NCBI GenBank assembly: GCA_001630475.1
Contig: KV419394.1
Location: 992,001 to 1,056,000, forward strand
From: Sistotremastrum niveocremeum HHB9708
Taxonomy: Eukaryota; Basidiomycota; Agaricomycetes; Sistotremastrales; Sistotremastraceae
DNA: 64,000 bases
Direction of reading: 5' to 3'
Shown here: positions 1 through 12,800 of the stretch, piece after piece
Layout of the letters: the number at the start of each line of letters is the position of its first letter
Position numbering within the stretch: the stretch's first letter is position 1
Notes under the pieces: model-generated
Told to the model about the DNA's origin: nothing
Seen by the model: the letters and a program-made list of their open reading frames with translations, nothing else
The model's database searches: none
Made by a program: the position numbers and the translations under genes

Positions 1-161
1 AATCGAGGCCTTGATGACTAAGCTTTTAGCGAGCGGAGACTGAATGAACGGCCACGCGTGCACAAGCGCCCAAGTCCATCAACGCCCGATTAGGAAGTGA
101 CGCATAGACTTGCCCAATACAACGCCGCAGGCTTGAAGGCCTCAAGGCCTTAAGCATCATC

Positions 162-3100
162 ATGGCCTGGCTACCATTTACACTGCCATCATTCGGCATT
201 CCGGTCCCTTCTTTGTCGTTTGACTTGCAGAGACGCTTCGTGTCTTTTGTCCTTCGGAAGTCTCTCGGCCACCTCTTGCGTCCTGGCAACCTGGACGTTG
301 ACCAGATTGAAGGGCAGGTGAGCGAAGGCTTAGTAGAACTAAAGGATCTCGTAATCAATGAAGAGGTATGTCGTAACGTTATTTTGTTGAGCGTCTCTGG
401 ACTATGTACATAGGCGATTAATCAATACCTGGTGGACAGTCCTCTACGCTTGAAATCGGGACATATCGAGAAAGTGCGAGCCCGCCTGCCATGGCCGAAT
501 ATACTATCAGCACCTATCTCCCTGTCGATTGCCTCCATCCACTTAGTCTTCAACATTACTGACTCACCACCTCCTGAACCCAGATCTAATCTGGCAGATT
601 CAGTGTCCCACGTCGCCGAAACTTTCATTCATGACGAGCTGACGACCCAGCAGGAGGAAGAGTTAGAACATTCCATATTCTTGCCCGGAGGCTTTGGTTC
701 CTCGGATCTACATGCAGGACAGCGGTCATCAACTTCAGGGAATGAAGATGTTACCGAAACTACGCCAGGCGTTTCTGTGATATCCGCAGTGGTGGAAAAT
801 ATTCTCGCACGGTTCACTTGCGAGGCGTCAGACATATCCATTACCATCATCCTTCCGAACAACGAAGAGATCATCATCACACTTCCTCGATTTACTTACT
901 CAGATCTGGAACCAACTTCCTCAGGCCCCCTCGTCAAGAAAATTGCAGAGTTCACAGGATTCGTTGTCTCTTTGCGCGAGTTGGACGCGTTATTTGTGTC
1001 CCCAGACTCGGAAGATAGCAGCTCAGAATACGCATCTGATGAAGAGTTACCTGCAGCGATGTCCCAGAGCATCGCTCAGTTTACTCCTCAGTCGGTAGCC
1101 ACCCTCTACGACAGCGCATTAACTGCTATCCCCGAAAGTCCTACATCTCATCTCACTGATCCGCACCCAATATTGTCATGGCAATCTGAGCCACTGAAGG
1201 TTGTCCTCGAATCCACGTTTTCCGAATCGAGGGATAAACAACGTACGAGACTGTCAAGCACCGCCGGTCCCCTTGCGATAGCATTGACCGCGGCGCAAGT
1301 TCAATTACTCAATGATGTTGTTTCGGCGATTGGAAGGCGACCCTCATCCCAAACTCAAGAAACCTCGTCTTCACCGCGCTCCTCTGAACTTGAACTTACT
1401 TTTAAGATGCGGTCTCTGGACATTTTGGCTCTGCCTGTTATGGAGAACGAAAATTGGGGAGCTGTCACGAAATTCCTTTCTCATCCTGTTCCTATACCGC
1501 CAAAATTCCCTCTAGTTCACTGTCACCTCAACGGTCTGAGTGTAATGCTCTCTCCTATTGCGCCCGGCCCACATAACCTTGCCACTACTTCTGTTCACCC
1601 CTCAAGGCCTCGAACAAATGTCAACCAAATCAGCATTGTAATTTCCGTCGACGATATCCAGATCATGGGCCACGCGTACCCTGTCACAGCTTACGACGAA
1701 AGACAGCAATTAATGTCTCTGCCAATCCTCATAACAGACCCACACCTTTCCCCTCATAATTCTAATAATGAATTTCCATCCTTGCAGTCCGTTGACTGGA
1801 CTCGAGGCACACCCCACCCCAAGCCGAGTCATTGGCGTGACCACTCGACTTCAACATCGCGCAAAAGTCTCGTGCACCCTACGACGCCGGCCCCTGCGCT
1901 CCATATCCTCATTTCCTTACCATCTTCGGGTCGCAACTTCTCAATTGAATGCAACCTTGTCCCATTACATCTCTTCTTCGATCTGAAGCATTGTCAGGCT
2001 TTAACAGATTTCCTGACTATAGCCTTAGCTCGGAGCCATGAGTCCGCTGATGTATCCCCTGTACATGAAGATCCCCCAACACCTGCTCGTCACGTTGAAG
2101 CTTCGTCTGAGAATGTAATCAACAAGGAGACTGCTGGTCAACTTGAAATCGCATGCCCTTTAATACGGTTCCATATTCGGAGTCCACGCCCTGAACGAAT
2201 GAACTCCAATACCTTCTGGCGAACCAGGAGTACACCGATGACCCTGGAACTTTATGACATCAAAGTGAACCAAGCTCAAGGTTAGTAAACTGCGGATATT
2301 TTATGAATGCTCGCTCATTCAAGCCGTAGACAGAGCAAGCGTCCAGTGTGATCGCCTTTTGCTGTATGGAACTCCCCTTGCAGGTATGCCACCCATCTAA
2401 ACGGATATCGCTATCCCTTCGTCCGATCTAATAAACTATCGCAGCGTCCGAGCATCTAGCATTCCTTGCTATAAACTTTCTATCATCCGATGATCCGACT
2501 ACTAGCATCAACCCAGAACTTTACGAAAGAGCTATCGTCGTCGAGCATCCTTTGAGCGGTATGACAAGTACTCGCCTGCGGCTTGCGAACATCAGCCTAC
2601 GGCTTTCGAAGCCGCTATATGATTCATTACAATTCTTTGCCGACGATGCCACACAATTGCTTGCTCTACTTTCTTCCGGAACGATGTCGACTGCGACATC
2701 ACATCGTGGCAGCCTGATTGGAAGTAGATATTTCCTACAAAGCAAACGACGATCAGATCCAAATAGTAGTTTTGACGGCGTTGAGACTCCACCGAAGAAG
2801 ACCACCTCATTGCGTATCCATGTTGGCCGTTGTGAGTGCTTCTCTGGTTCCCCCGATCTGACTGACCCTGTGGCACAAGTTTCTGGAGAACTCAATACGG
2901 AAGCTACCGATCAAGGCCGCGGCCTGCGAAGTCTTCTATGGATTCATGCTCGTGATTTACTGCTCAAAGTAGAGAGTAACGACCAGAGAAAGGTCCGTTT
3001 CTCTTGCATTCTTTCTACATCCAATCTTCAACTATCTTTAGGACAAGCTCTTATGCGAGCTCAGCGTGGAGGGAATAGATGCCGGGAGCGAATTGGAAGA

Positions 3101-6100
3101 TGCTAGCAAGATCAAACTCCTGAGACATTTGCCTCGCAATATATCTGTGAGTAATGCACCTGCCACCTTCTGCATTATTCTGACCGGGATCAGTCTTCCG
3201 ATACCCCTTTATTGCATATCCGATTCAAGTCCACAAAGATTCCAGAAACCCTGGCTCAAGAATCAAGTATTAGAGGGATGATTTATGGGTTCATACTTTC
3301 TGTGCCACCATCGTCTTCACTTTTGCTCTCGCTCTCTCAATTCTTCAAGACACCACCAGGAGTAAAGTCTCGCCCCTGTAAAACTCGCGCATGACTTACC
3401 GGAATATAGGTCTTCGAAAGCGTTGTGCCTACTGAACAAACGCGCATATCGTTCCGCCTATCTGAAGGAGTAATTCAGGCCAAGGCCCTCGAACATAAAG
3501 GTTGTCTCAATATCTTAGTTGGAGACGCTCTCATTTCCCTGGTAATACTCGGGGACGGATCCGAGACGTTGATGAATTCTAATCTCTCTTCCACCTCAAT
3601 ATACTTTGTGGATGACGCCAAAGCTGATACCGACATTAGTCTCGTCTCTTTCACGTCTCTTCAAGGCGCAATTCTGGTAAATCAGTTTAAACTACCGAGA
3701 GACCCGCTGAATCGGAACGACAGCATGACGGCTACGCACTTTTGGTAGACCTCAAAGAAGCCCAGGTCCAGACGCGCATTCCCGGAGCTTCAAACCCCGG
3801 GGAGCTGCAGGTAGACTTTTTGCATTGCTATCTGTCGTGACTGACGCGACGCTTTCTGCAGACTGTTGTCAGCAACACTTTGGTCTCTGTTCATCTATGC
3901 GCCGATACAATCTCTGGATTGGTCCCTTTCATAGGGGCACTAGATTTCGGCTCGAAAGCCGATGAACCAGCGTTCGATTTCCCGCGTTTTGATTGTCTTC
4001 CGTCTGAGCGATTATTAGATCTGAGATCCCTGCGCAAGATTATGTCCGGAAAACAGAGAAGCAAGACATTATGAGTGAGCATACTGTTTCAGCCAGAACT
4101 ACAATTCTTCGTGCTCTAATATCTTCGTAGCGTCCGTCGAACCGGATGTGTTCTCGCAACCTCCACCTCTGGGATTGGATAGCGATTTCATCGTTGATGA
4201 TCTTCCTACGAATCCCGAATTTCTAGATTACTCATTCAAGACGTCCGAAGACTTCCGTGACTGGTCGGACGACGGCTTGGAAGAGCCTGATACGTACGCC
4301 TCTTACTTCTCTGTACCGAACAGATTTCAGATACTGGTACGAAGGTATGACATTGCTGATGAAACCATCAAGATATTGCATCCTGAAGGAATCCAGATCA
4401 TTGAAGGTTATTTCGACGGCCTTCCAGCCCACTCATCGGACAAACTCTCGGAGTAAGTGCACATATACAAACGTCTTCCTCGATTTCATTACAACAAATC
4501 AAGATATGGCACGCCGGAAGCAACGGTCCAGATCTTGGAGTCTAACATTTCATTGCATTTGCACGACGGATTTGATTGGCGTCATACAAGAGAGGTGATC
4601 GAAGACGAAAGCAAACGCATCAGAAGAAGGCTGCAACGTATTCGGCAACTTCTCGCCGAAGGGCAAGCAGTGGATCCATCAGTTGAGGAAACCCATTCTT
4701 TACTCTTCAACTCAGTTTTCCTTGGTATCGATGAGAACGCCGAGAACCTGGAGCACGATTTTCTTCTGGCGGCCATCGACGAGGAGCTGGATGGAGACTC
4801 CGATGCCGCGACGGAAAGTTCTTGGCAATCGCTGAAGAAGGACCATTCGTCAAAACCTCCTGCGCTTCCGCACCCTGCTCGTCGAAAACGTCTTACACGT
4901 TCCAGAAAGTCTAGGGTTGAATTCCAACTCCAACAACTGCAAGTGAAATTCGACAAATGGGAACCCAATTCACAGGTGTCTTCAAGAGTTTTAATCACTG
5001 TGAACGAGATAGAAATCCTTGATCATATCAAAACGTCGACTTGGAAAACGTTCTTGACGAGCTTGCGCTCTGACTCTCAGGGTAACATTCGCGAGGCTGG
5101 ATCTTCTATGTTCCGTGCTGAGCTTCTAGGCGTTCGCCCTGTCACTGGATCATCCAGTGAAGAGCTGAGACTTCGCGCAAAGATATTGCCGTTACGACTG
5201 CATGTCGATCAGGATGCTCTAGACTTTTTGAAAGCGTTCTTTGCTTTTAGCGATGGTGTGAAAGAAGCGAAGCCCGCCCCTCCACCCAGTCCAGAAACTT
5301 TCTTCCGTAAGCTTCGCTATGAGCTGTACACGATAGTCTCGCTCATTTGGGCAATGACAGAGCACGCAGAAATATTCCCAGTCCATATCAAACTTGATTA
5401 CAAGCCTAAACGCGTCGACTATCGCGCACTGAAAGAAGGGCGAACGATTGAATTAATGAACTTCTTTCACTTTGATGGTGCCGAAATGACTTTGCGGCAT
5501 ATGACACTGTCGGGGGTGAGTTCCATTTGAGCCTTGTGAACGAGATCTGATGCTGAGGGACATAGATCACTGGATGGCCTCGACTTTTCGATACTCTGAA
5601 TGATGTCTGGACTCCAGATGTCAAAGCCAATCAACTTGCCGACATCATCTCTGGAGTGGACCCGATTCGATCATTTGTCAATGTTGGATCTGGCGTGGCA
5701 GATCTCGTGTTGCTCCCCATTGCCCAGTACCAGAAAGACCGGCGGGTCGTACGAGGGGTCCAGAAAGGTGCCACATCGTTCGTCAAATCCACAGCCATGG
5801 AGGCCATCAAACTAGGCGCACGATTAGCGACGGGTACTCAGGTTATCCTAGAGCATGCGGAGAATGTGCTGGGTGGCCGGGTGAAGGATACCGTGACGAT
5901 GGAGGCCATTCCTAGCTCGGGTGGCTTCGAGCGACGCGGCAGTGATGAAGAGTCAGATTCTGAAGATCCCATTAGTCGATATGGTCGACAGCCTAAGGAC
6001 CTCAAGGAGGGCCTACAGTTGGCGTACAAGAGTTTGAGCAAGAATTTGAATTTGGCTGGCCAGACGATCCTGGCACTCCCCATGGAAGTGCATGAAAGGG

Positions 6101-6315
6101 CTGATTCGGAGGTTAGTGATTCTTGCGACCGCGGTCGAATTCGACTAACATCCATGTATGTTCAGGGGCCTGCGCGAACGGTTGTCCGAGCCGTTCCTAT
6201 TGCCATTTTGAAGCCCATGATAGGTGCCACAGAAGCCGTGAGCAAGACTCTTCTCGGCTTGCAGAACACTTTGAATCCTGGGTTACGGCGAGACATTGAC
6301 ACAAAGTATAAATGA
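162..6315 (+). CDS. ATG2: Autophagy-related protein 2 (ATG2), bridge-like lipid transfer protein
   Basis: ATG2 moves phospholipids from the ER to the growing isolation membrane at ER-phagophore contacts, working with ATG9 and ATG18. The N-terminus has the chorein/Vps13-type start: a leading amphipathic stretch, then [19 protein letters not shown] and, after an intron, [20 protein letters not shown]. The C-terminal ATG2 CAD region is clear, with [20 protein letters not shown] followed by a glycine- and lysine-rich helical segment. Reading frame is kept by about a dozen short introns. An apparent stop near 3748 is resolved by an intron running from about 3676 to 3724. The central part is poorly conserved and acidic/serine-rich, as usual for fungal ATG2. 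It converges on RLP24 with about 140 bp between stop codons. Family assignment is firm; some internal exon edges are approximate. Confidence 0.93.
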
Positions 6316-6456
6316 TGTGTCTAGGAACATGAGCATGAACATTGTAATAGGAATGCAGAGATTGTATTGTATACATAGAGTTGCAGATGTGAACAAGTAG
6401 ATAAAGAGAGCAGACACAATGAAGGTACACGAGAGAGCGGAAGGGTGAGGAAGGGG

Positions 6457-7186
6457 TTAATCGAGTTCCATGCCCATGCTCTGACCCTCTCCGGGGACCA
6501 AGGCAGATTTTCGGCGAACAGGGACTTTGATTTTTTCTGCGACTTTGGGTGTCTCCGCCACGGTTTCTGGCTGGACCAACTTGACAGATGCGATTCTCGC
6601 TGCTTGCTTCTTGGCGCGATGAGCTTTGAGCTTTTCTCTGCTCGCAGCCATTCTGGAAGGAGAATAAGAGAATGCACATCATAGCAGTCAGACGGCATGC
6701 GCACCTGTTCTTCCAGAATGCATGTTCTCTCCGACTTCTGATTTCCGTAACCCGCTTGATCGCTTTGATTGTCGTCTTGACAAGCTCTCTGTCGTAGCGT
6801 ACGGGAACGTTTCTCCGTTTCTCGAATTCGAAAGTGGTGTCCTACACAAATTGTTAGAAACCGGATTTTCAAGGAAAGAGGCACGCACGATGGTCATCTC
6901 TTTTCCTGCAGCCTTACGGAATGCCTTCGTCCAGCGCACCTTTCGAGGATTGCGCTTCATTCTAGAGATGCTATGAGCTTTGGAAATACAAGCATGTTCC
7001 CGAATTGCCTACTTGAAGTTTTTGTGACATCTGAGAAGATTAGTCAGAATGCAGAGAAACGTTCAGGAAACGGGCTACAGACTTTGAAGTACAAAATCTG
7101 AACACTTTGGCATCGTTTCTGACGAAAGCAGAGCCATGCCCAGGATAGACGTTTGTTGAGCAGAAATAACACTTTTCGATACGCAT
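6457..7186 (-). CDS. RLP24: 60S ribosome biogenesis factor RLP24 (eL24-like)
   Basis: RLP24 is the nucleolar/cytoplasmic placeholder for ribosomal protein eL24 on pre-60S particles and recruits and activates the AAA ATPase Afg2/Drg1. The first exon starts at 7186 and reads [20 protein letters not shown], carrying the first Cys pair of the zinc finger. A tiny second exon supplies the CHKNFK part, and the third begins [19 protein letters not shown], which is diagnostic of the family. Later exons give the basic middle and a C-terminal tail with [19 protein letters not shown]. Intron phases join all exons cleanly. It lies head-to-head with the CTL-like transporter, with 82 bp between start codons, so a shared promoter is likely. 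Confidence 0.93.
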
Positions 7187-7268
7187 TTTGGAAAGAGTGC
7201 CAAACTTGAACAAACAGATGGCCGCAGACGGATGAGTCGAGCGGACTCGGGCGTACTTGTCTGTCTAT
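7187..7268. promoter_or_regulatory. Shared promoter region of RLP24 (-) and CTL/Pns1-like transporter (+)
   Basis: Only 82 bp separate the two divergent start codons, so both 5' regions must lie here or inside the opposite gene. I see no clear TATA box. This is inferred from gene arrangement only. Confidence 0.5.
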
Positions 7269-9568
7269 ATGCCATCTCAATCACCGTTCGCGCTCTATGC
7301 GTCGAATTTCTTGAATAAGTCTCTCGTCGCGCCCTCAGATTCCTCAGATAATGAATCGCACCCGCCGCTTTTCTTCTCGTTCACAGATGCGGGCAGCTCT
7401 CGTGACCGTGTAGAACAGCTCGACCCCGATGAACTTGACGACGAGTACGACACTCGGGGGAGGCCCGTTTTGCGTGGTGACAGCAGACACTACCAAGGGC
7501 CTTCCAGATCCAGTGCTCATGTCGACGACGACGACCCATATCTTCAGCTAGACGACGAAGACGAAGAACGCCCTACGTCATCCTCTCATCTCCTTTCAAT
7601 TTCTCTTACAGAGACGGAACCCGACCTCCCCCTGGCACCTCCGCCACGCTCTTCTAGCCCACCTAGACGACATTCGCCGTCACCGTCGCCCTCCTCATCG
7701 CCCTCAGAAAGCACCGAATCTCCCCCGGATAGCCCCCATTCCATTTCCATTCAATCGCCACTCCCACAATCTCCTCCTCCAACTCGCAACGGGCTAACTG
7801 AATCACTACTACCCAGAGATGGCGTGAAGCGTTCAGTTTTCTCTCTCCCGGACAGTCGTCGAATCCCGTACCACAAGTACAACGACTTTGCGTGGATTGC
7901 CCTCTGGTGTACTTCGCTAATATGCTGCGCGATAGCATTCATCGTCGTATTGGCAGTTACTTATGTGTGTGGCTATGATTTCAATTCATCGGTGTGCATG
8001 CTGACTGGTCACTCTCCAGGTCCCATCCGAATCGCCAGGCTCTATACCCTATTCCACTTTACTGCATGCCGTCCCTTTATTCACCATAATTTCCTTCATC
8101 AGTGCTGCTCTATCGTATATGCATCTTATTCTTCTTCGGTTTGCCGTGCGTCCTGTCTTAATGGCTACGGCCATCTTGATCCCCTTCACTATGGCCGCCT
8201 CAGCCATCTGGGCTTTCTCCGGGTCTTTCATTTGGGACGGTCGTGAAAGCACTTGGGGTGAAACCATTGGGTAGGTCCTTTTATAATCAATTCCTTCGAA
8301 TCCGCTAAGCTAGTGCTTAGTTTGCGAATATACTCCTTGGTTCCACTAATACTTGCTATCTTGACCGCAAGATCTATACACAACCTCCGTCATTCATTCA
8401 CACAGACAGTTCGCGTTACAGAGATCTCTGTCAGACTCCTACTATCACACTCACCCTTGTTAATGTTGTCCGCTGCTGTGTTATTCGTCGCTTTCATAGT
8501 TTCCCTGCCCTTTTTGGGTCTGATCTTTAGGCTTATGCTCGTCGGCCAGTTCTCTAAAGACGGGCGAGAGGGCTCCTTGCACTGGCATGTCGCTGGTTAT
8601 GCGAACTGGTTGATCTTTCTCACCACGACTGTATGGGTATGGAGTTGGTTTATTGCCCGGGGAGTATTACGAGTGACCTGCTCTGGCGTAATAGCGGCGT
8701 GGTATTTCAGGAGGTACGTCAGAAAAATGCCCTCTTTTCCTTTGAATCGATATTGACGGTCCTGCAGTCGCGATTATCCGGATCCAGCTCAGACCACCCA
8801 GCTTGCGCTTACGCGAGCCACCGGCCCGTCCTTAGGAACGATATGCTTGTCCTCTCTCCTACTGACAATCTGCCAATCGATGAACTACCTCCTGAGATCT
8901 ATTCGATACGTAAGTCTTGTCGCTCACTGCTCTTACGTATCATTCACCAGAAGCTGTGCATAGATAACCACTCTTCCTTTCATGCCTGCATTCCTTCATC
9001 CCATCAACATCCCGATTTCTATACTTCAAAGCTGGATAGACTCTCTTTCCATATATGCCTTGATTTATGCGGGGTTGACCGGTGATCCGTTCCTCAATTC
9101 CGCGCGACGAAGTAGGGCCATTACGTCCATCAAACGACCAGGTGTCGTTCGCAGACATTGTTAGTAATCCAATTTCTTAATTTACACCGTTTGACCTGAT
9201 TTCGTTTGCCCAGACACGCTCCTCAATACGTTGCTCAAGCTAAGCGCCCTCAGCTCGGCGCTAGTGGCGTCACTGGTCGCATATCTCTTTACAGCGCATG
9301 CACTGGGACGGCCTTATCACGCGCCCATCGCTGCGTTTCTTGCCGGACTTCTGACCTGCCTGATTGCATGGTTTTCCTTTGGCATTGTAATCGATACAGC
9401 CGACACGTTGTACATGTGTTACTGCTTGAACCGCGGCAACGGAGCATATACAACTCATTCGAAGGAGATTCTATATGCAGTAAGTCATTGTCCTGTATAA
9501 TTGCGCATGTCTAACAAGTCTTGTAATAGTTCGAAGGACAACGACCCACTGGTGGGGATCGAGTATAG
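7269..9568 (+). CDS. Choline transporter-like (CTL/SLC44, Pns1-type) multi-pass membrane protein
   Basis: The N-terminal ~190 residues are acidic, then Pro/Ser-rich and cytosolic in appearance. They are followed by a series of hydrophobic helices beginning DFAWIALWCTSLICCAIAFI. The C-terminal part matches the choline-transporter-like family: a helix pair, then FGIVIDTADTLYMCYCLNRG, equivalent to the conserved DxxD(A)LY(V)CY block, ending EGQRPTGGDRV. Family members are plasma-membrane or endomembrane proteins; fungal Pns1 itself has no proven substrate, so choline transport is not certain. The start is the ATG at 7269; an in-frame TTG twelve bases upstream is not used. At least five introns. 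The gene converges on GLT1. Confidence 0.85.
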
Positions 9569-9851
9569 GTTGCTAGCACGGACGCCTTTTTTCTTTTGAT
9601 TTTCTGATTTGTTCCCGAGTAGTTCCGCGCTTGTCCGAAGGCGTGCTGTGATATGCGTATAGACTCAAAGTTTTGCCAAGTGTTGGCAAACTATGTTTGC
9701 ACTGAACCATAATTGTATATGCTCGTGAAAGATGTTACAAAGATCGCGGTTTTCCCGCGGATATAAAGATTGTTTCCGAAACCTATCAACAAATGATTTC
9801 CCAGTACCTTGGTCATTCCACATTTCGTAATCATAAATCGACATAGCAAGT

Positions 9852-12800
9852 TCAAGCGGTAACCGCAACAGTAGTTCCATTAGAGAGACTGCTGGGAGGG
9901 TGGACGAAGGTCTGGAAACAGGATTAACCACATGTCATAACATTACTCAAGCGAAAACCTACCCTTGCTTTAATGCCGCCAGCGGCAGGAAGTCTAGTTG
10001 ATCCACAAAGCCAAGCATCCACCTCGGCGGCTGCGCCACGACCCTCACTACGAAAGAGATGAGCGATCACCTTCAAGCCAATAATAGTACACTTACTTGA
10101 TGCCCCAGACGATCAAAGATTGCCCACGGCGACAATCACCCGCAGCAAATACGCCCTCAACGTTGGTGGAGTACTTCTACATACGTGGCTCAGTTTACAA
10201 AAGTGTTCGATAATCAGATAAATGACGTACTTTGGCAGGAGTCTGGATGTTTGAACGGGCATCCGTCTTGACACCGAGAGCTTTGATCAACTCGGACTCA
10301 GGGCCAAGGAAACCGAGGGCCAAGAACACAAGTTGGGCTTCAAAGAACTTGGCAGAGCCTGGAACTTCCTCCATCTTCCAACGACCGCCGCTATCCTTGG
10401 TCCACTCGACGCGTACAGTGTTGAGACCCTTCAATTTGCCATCGTCGTCGAGTACGAAGTCCTTGGTGGAAATGCAGTACTCTCTAGGGTCTGTGGTGGA
10501 CAACAATCAGGTTTCTGTTCTTGTGGAAAAATCAAGGTAACTCACCGTTTCCGAAGTGCGCTGCAACCTCAGTATGTCCGTAGTCGGTACGGAAGATACT
10601 GATGATCGGGAAAAATTAGCATTTGATCAGATGACGATGTGGAAACACGCACCGAGGCCACTGTGGCCATGGGTTATCTCTCCCTCTGGTAGCCGGGGGC
10701 TTGGGAAGCAATTCGAAGTTGGTAACTGACTTCGCTCCATGACGCATAGAAGTTCCGATACAATCGTTTCCAGTGTCACCTCCGCCGATGACGATGACAT
10801 CTTTCCCTTTAGCATTGATGTAGGAACCATTCTCGAGATTTGAATCGAGAAGCGAGCTGGTATTGAGCTGGATTGATGAATGAGAATGTGTGCAACCGAC
10901 AGTACAACGGGACATACCTGAAGATATTCCATAGCGAAATGAATTCCATCGGCATCTCTGTTGGGGATCTTGAGGTCTCTGGGCCATGTAGCGCCCGTGC
11001 ATACGACGACGGCATCGTTCGCTGCACGAATATCAGCAACATCTACGTTGACACCAACATGGGCATTGGGAACGAAAGTCTACAATGAGCCGTGAGTGTG
11101 AGTTGCTTCCGGAAGTTAACGAAACGGTTGCTTACGACGCCTTCCGCGGCCATGAGATCTAGGCGCCGCTGGACAATGGTTTTGTCAAGTTTCATGCTGA
11201 ATGTCGATGTTAATAAACCATTACGACATTGTCTGAAGGAATCCTTACTTTGGGATACCATACATGAGCAAGCCTCCCATCCTGTCATTTCGATCGTATA
11301 CAGTGACGTGATGGCCGGCTTTGTTCAATTGATCGGCGCAGGCAAGCCCAGCTGGTCCAGACCCAATAACGGCGACACGTTTTCCTGTTCTAAAAGATGG
11401 AGGCTTTGGTGACATCCAGCCCATCTCGAAGCCCTATTGACAAATGAGGCGACGAAGAGCTGAAAAGATTGAAAAACACGTGCCTTGTCGATGATGGCAC
11501 ACTCGATGCTCTTGATGCCAACCGGTTGTTCGTTGATGCCTAATACGCAAGCTCCCTCACATGGAGCTGGGCAGACACGACCGGTGAACTCAGGGAAGTT
11601 GTTAGTGAGTAATAAGCGGTTCAAGGCATCCTGCCATTGATCCTTGAAAACAAGATCGTTCCACTTAGGGATGACATTGGAGATAGGGCATCCTGATTCG
11701 GACTGACAGAACGGTACACCGCAGTCCATGCAGCGCGCTGACTGGTACTTCAACTCACTTTCAGTCAACCTGCTCGAGATTTCTTTCCAGTCCTTGACAC
11801 GCTTACGAGGAGGTCGGTATGCCTCTCCCAATCGTTTGTACTTCATGAATCCACGAGTCTTGTCCAACTTCGTCAGTTTCTGACGAGTGGTGGCTTCATC
11901 AAGCATAGCGTCTTCGACATCCACAACGCTCGGTTCATGTTTCGACTTCTGAGAGGGGATATGAGTTGTGGAGAGAGTGGCTTGAAGCGATTCTTTCGGG
12001 TGCAGGATCTCCTCCAGACCCTCAGATGCAAGGTCTACCTGGCTAGCCGTGCGCGAAGGCACAAGGTCGATGAATGAGTGACGGAGTTTATCTTCCTTAG
12101 CTTTGGCGGCCTGTTCATCCAATACTCGCTTGTAGTCGTGAGGCATGACTCGCACGAACAAAGGCAACAAATGATGGAAGTCGTGTAAGACACGGTCAGC
12201 GACCTCTGAACCGGTGTAGTGACGGTGGTCTTCAATCAGACTGCGCAGAGCAGCAATCTCACGAGGATCAGTGACCTTGCCCAATCCGACCATCTCCATG
12301 TTCACCTTCGAAGCGAAAGTGTGGGCGGTGTCGAGGACGTATGCGATACCTCCACTCATGCCAGCGGCAAAATTGCGGCCAGTAGCGCCGAGCACAACGA
12401 CTCGTCCACCAGTCATGTATTCACAACCGTGATCACCCACCCCTTCAACGACTGCATTGACACCGGAGTTACGCACGGCGAAACGTTCGGAGGCAATACC
12501 ACGAATGAATGCCTCTCCGGAAGTGGCACCGTAGAGACAGACGTTGCCGATGATGATGTTCTCTTCGGCCTTGAAGGTGGATCGCTTGGGAGGGTAGACG
12601 ATGAGACGTCCGCCCGACAACCCTTTACCAACGTAATCGTTGGCATCACCTTCGAGCTCGATCGTTATTCCGGGGGCCAAGAAGGCACCAAGCGATTGAC
12701 CAGCCGATCCACGCATGCGAATGTGAATGGTATCTTTGGGGAGACCCTCCTCGCCATAGAGTTTCGAGACGCGATATGACAGGGTCGTGCCGAGAGTGCG

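Noticed and set aside
3676-3748. Possible frameshift or stop in ATG2
   Set aside because: A GTAAAT-ACAG intron removes the stop and gives a continuous [20 protein letters not shown] frame.
9905-9955. GLT1 ending at 9924 by read-through
   Set aside because: A clean GTAGGT...TTCCAG intron gives a longer C-terminus ending VAVTA, closer to the usual end of fungal GOGAT proteins.
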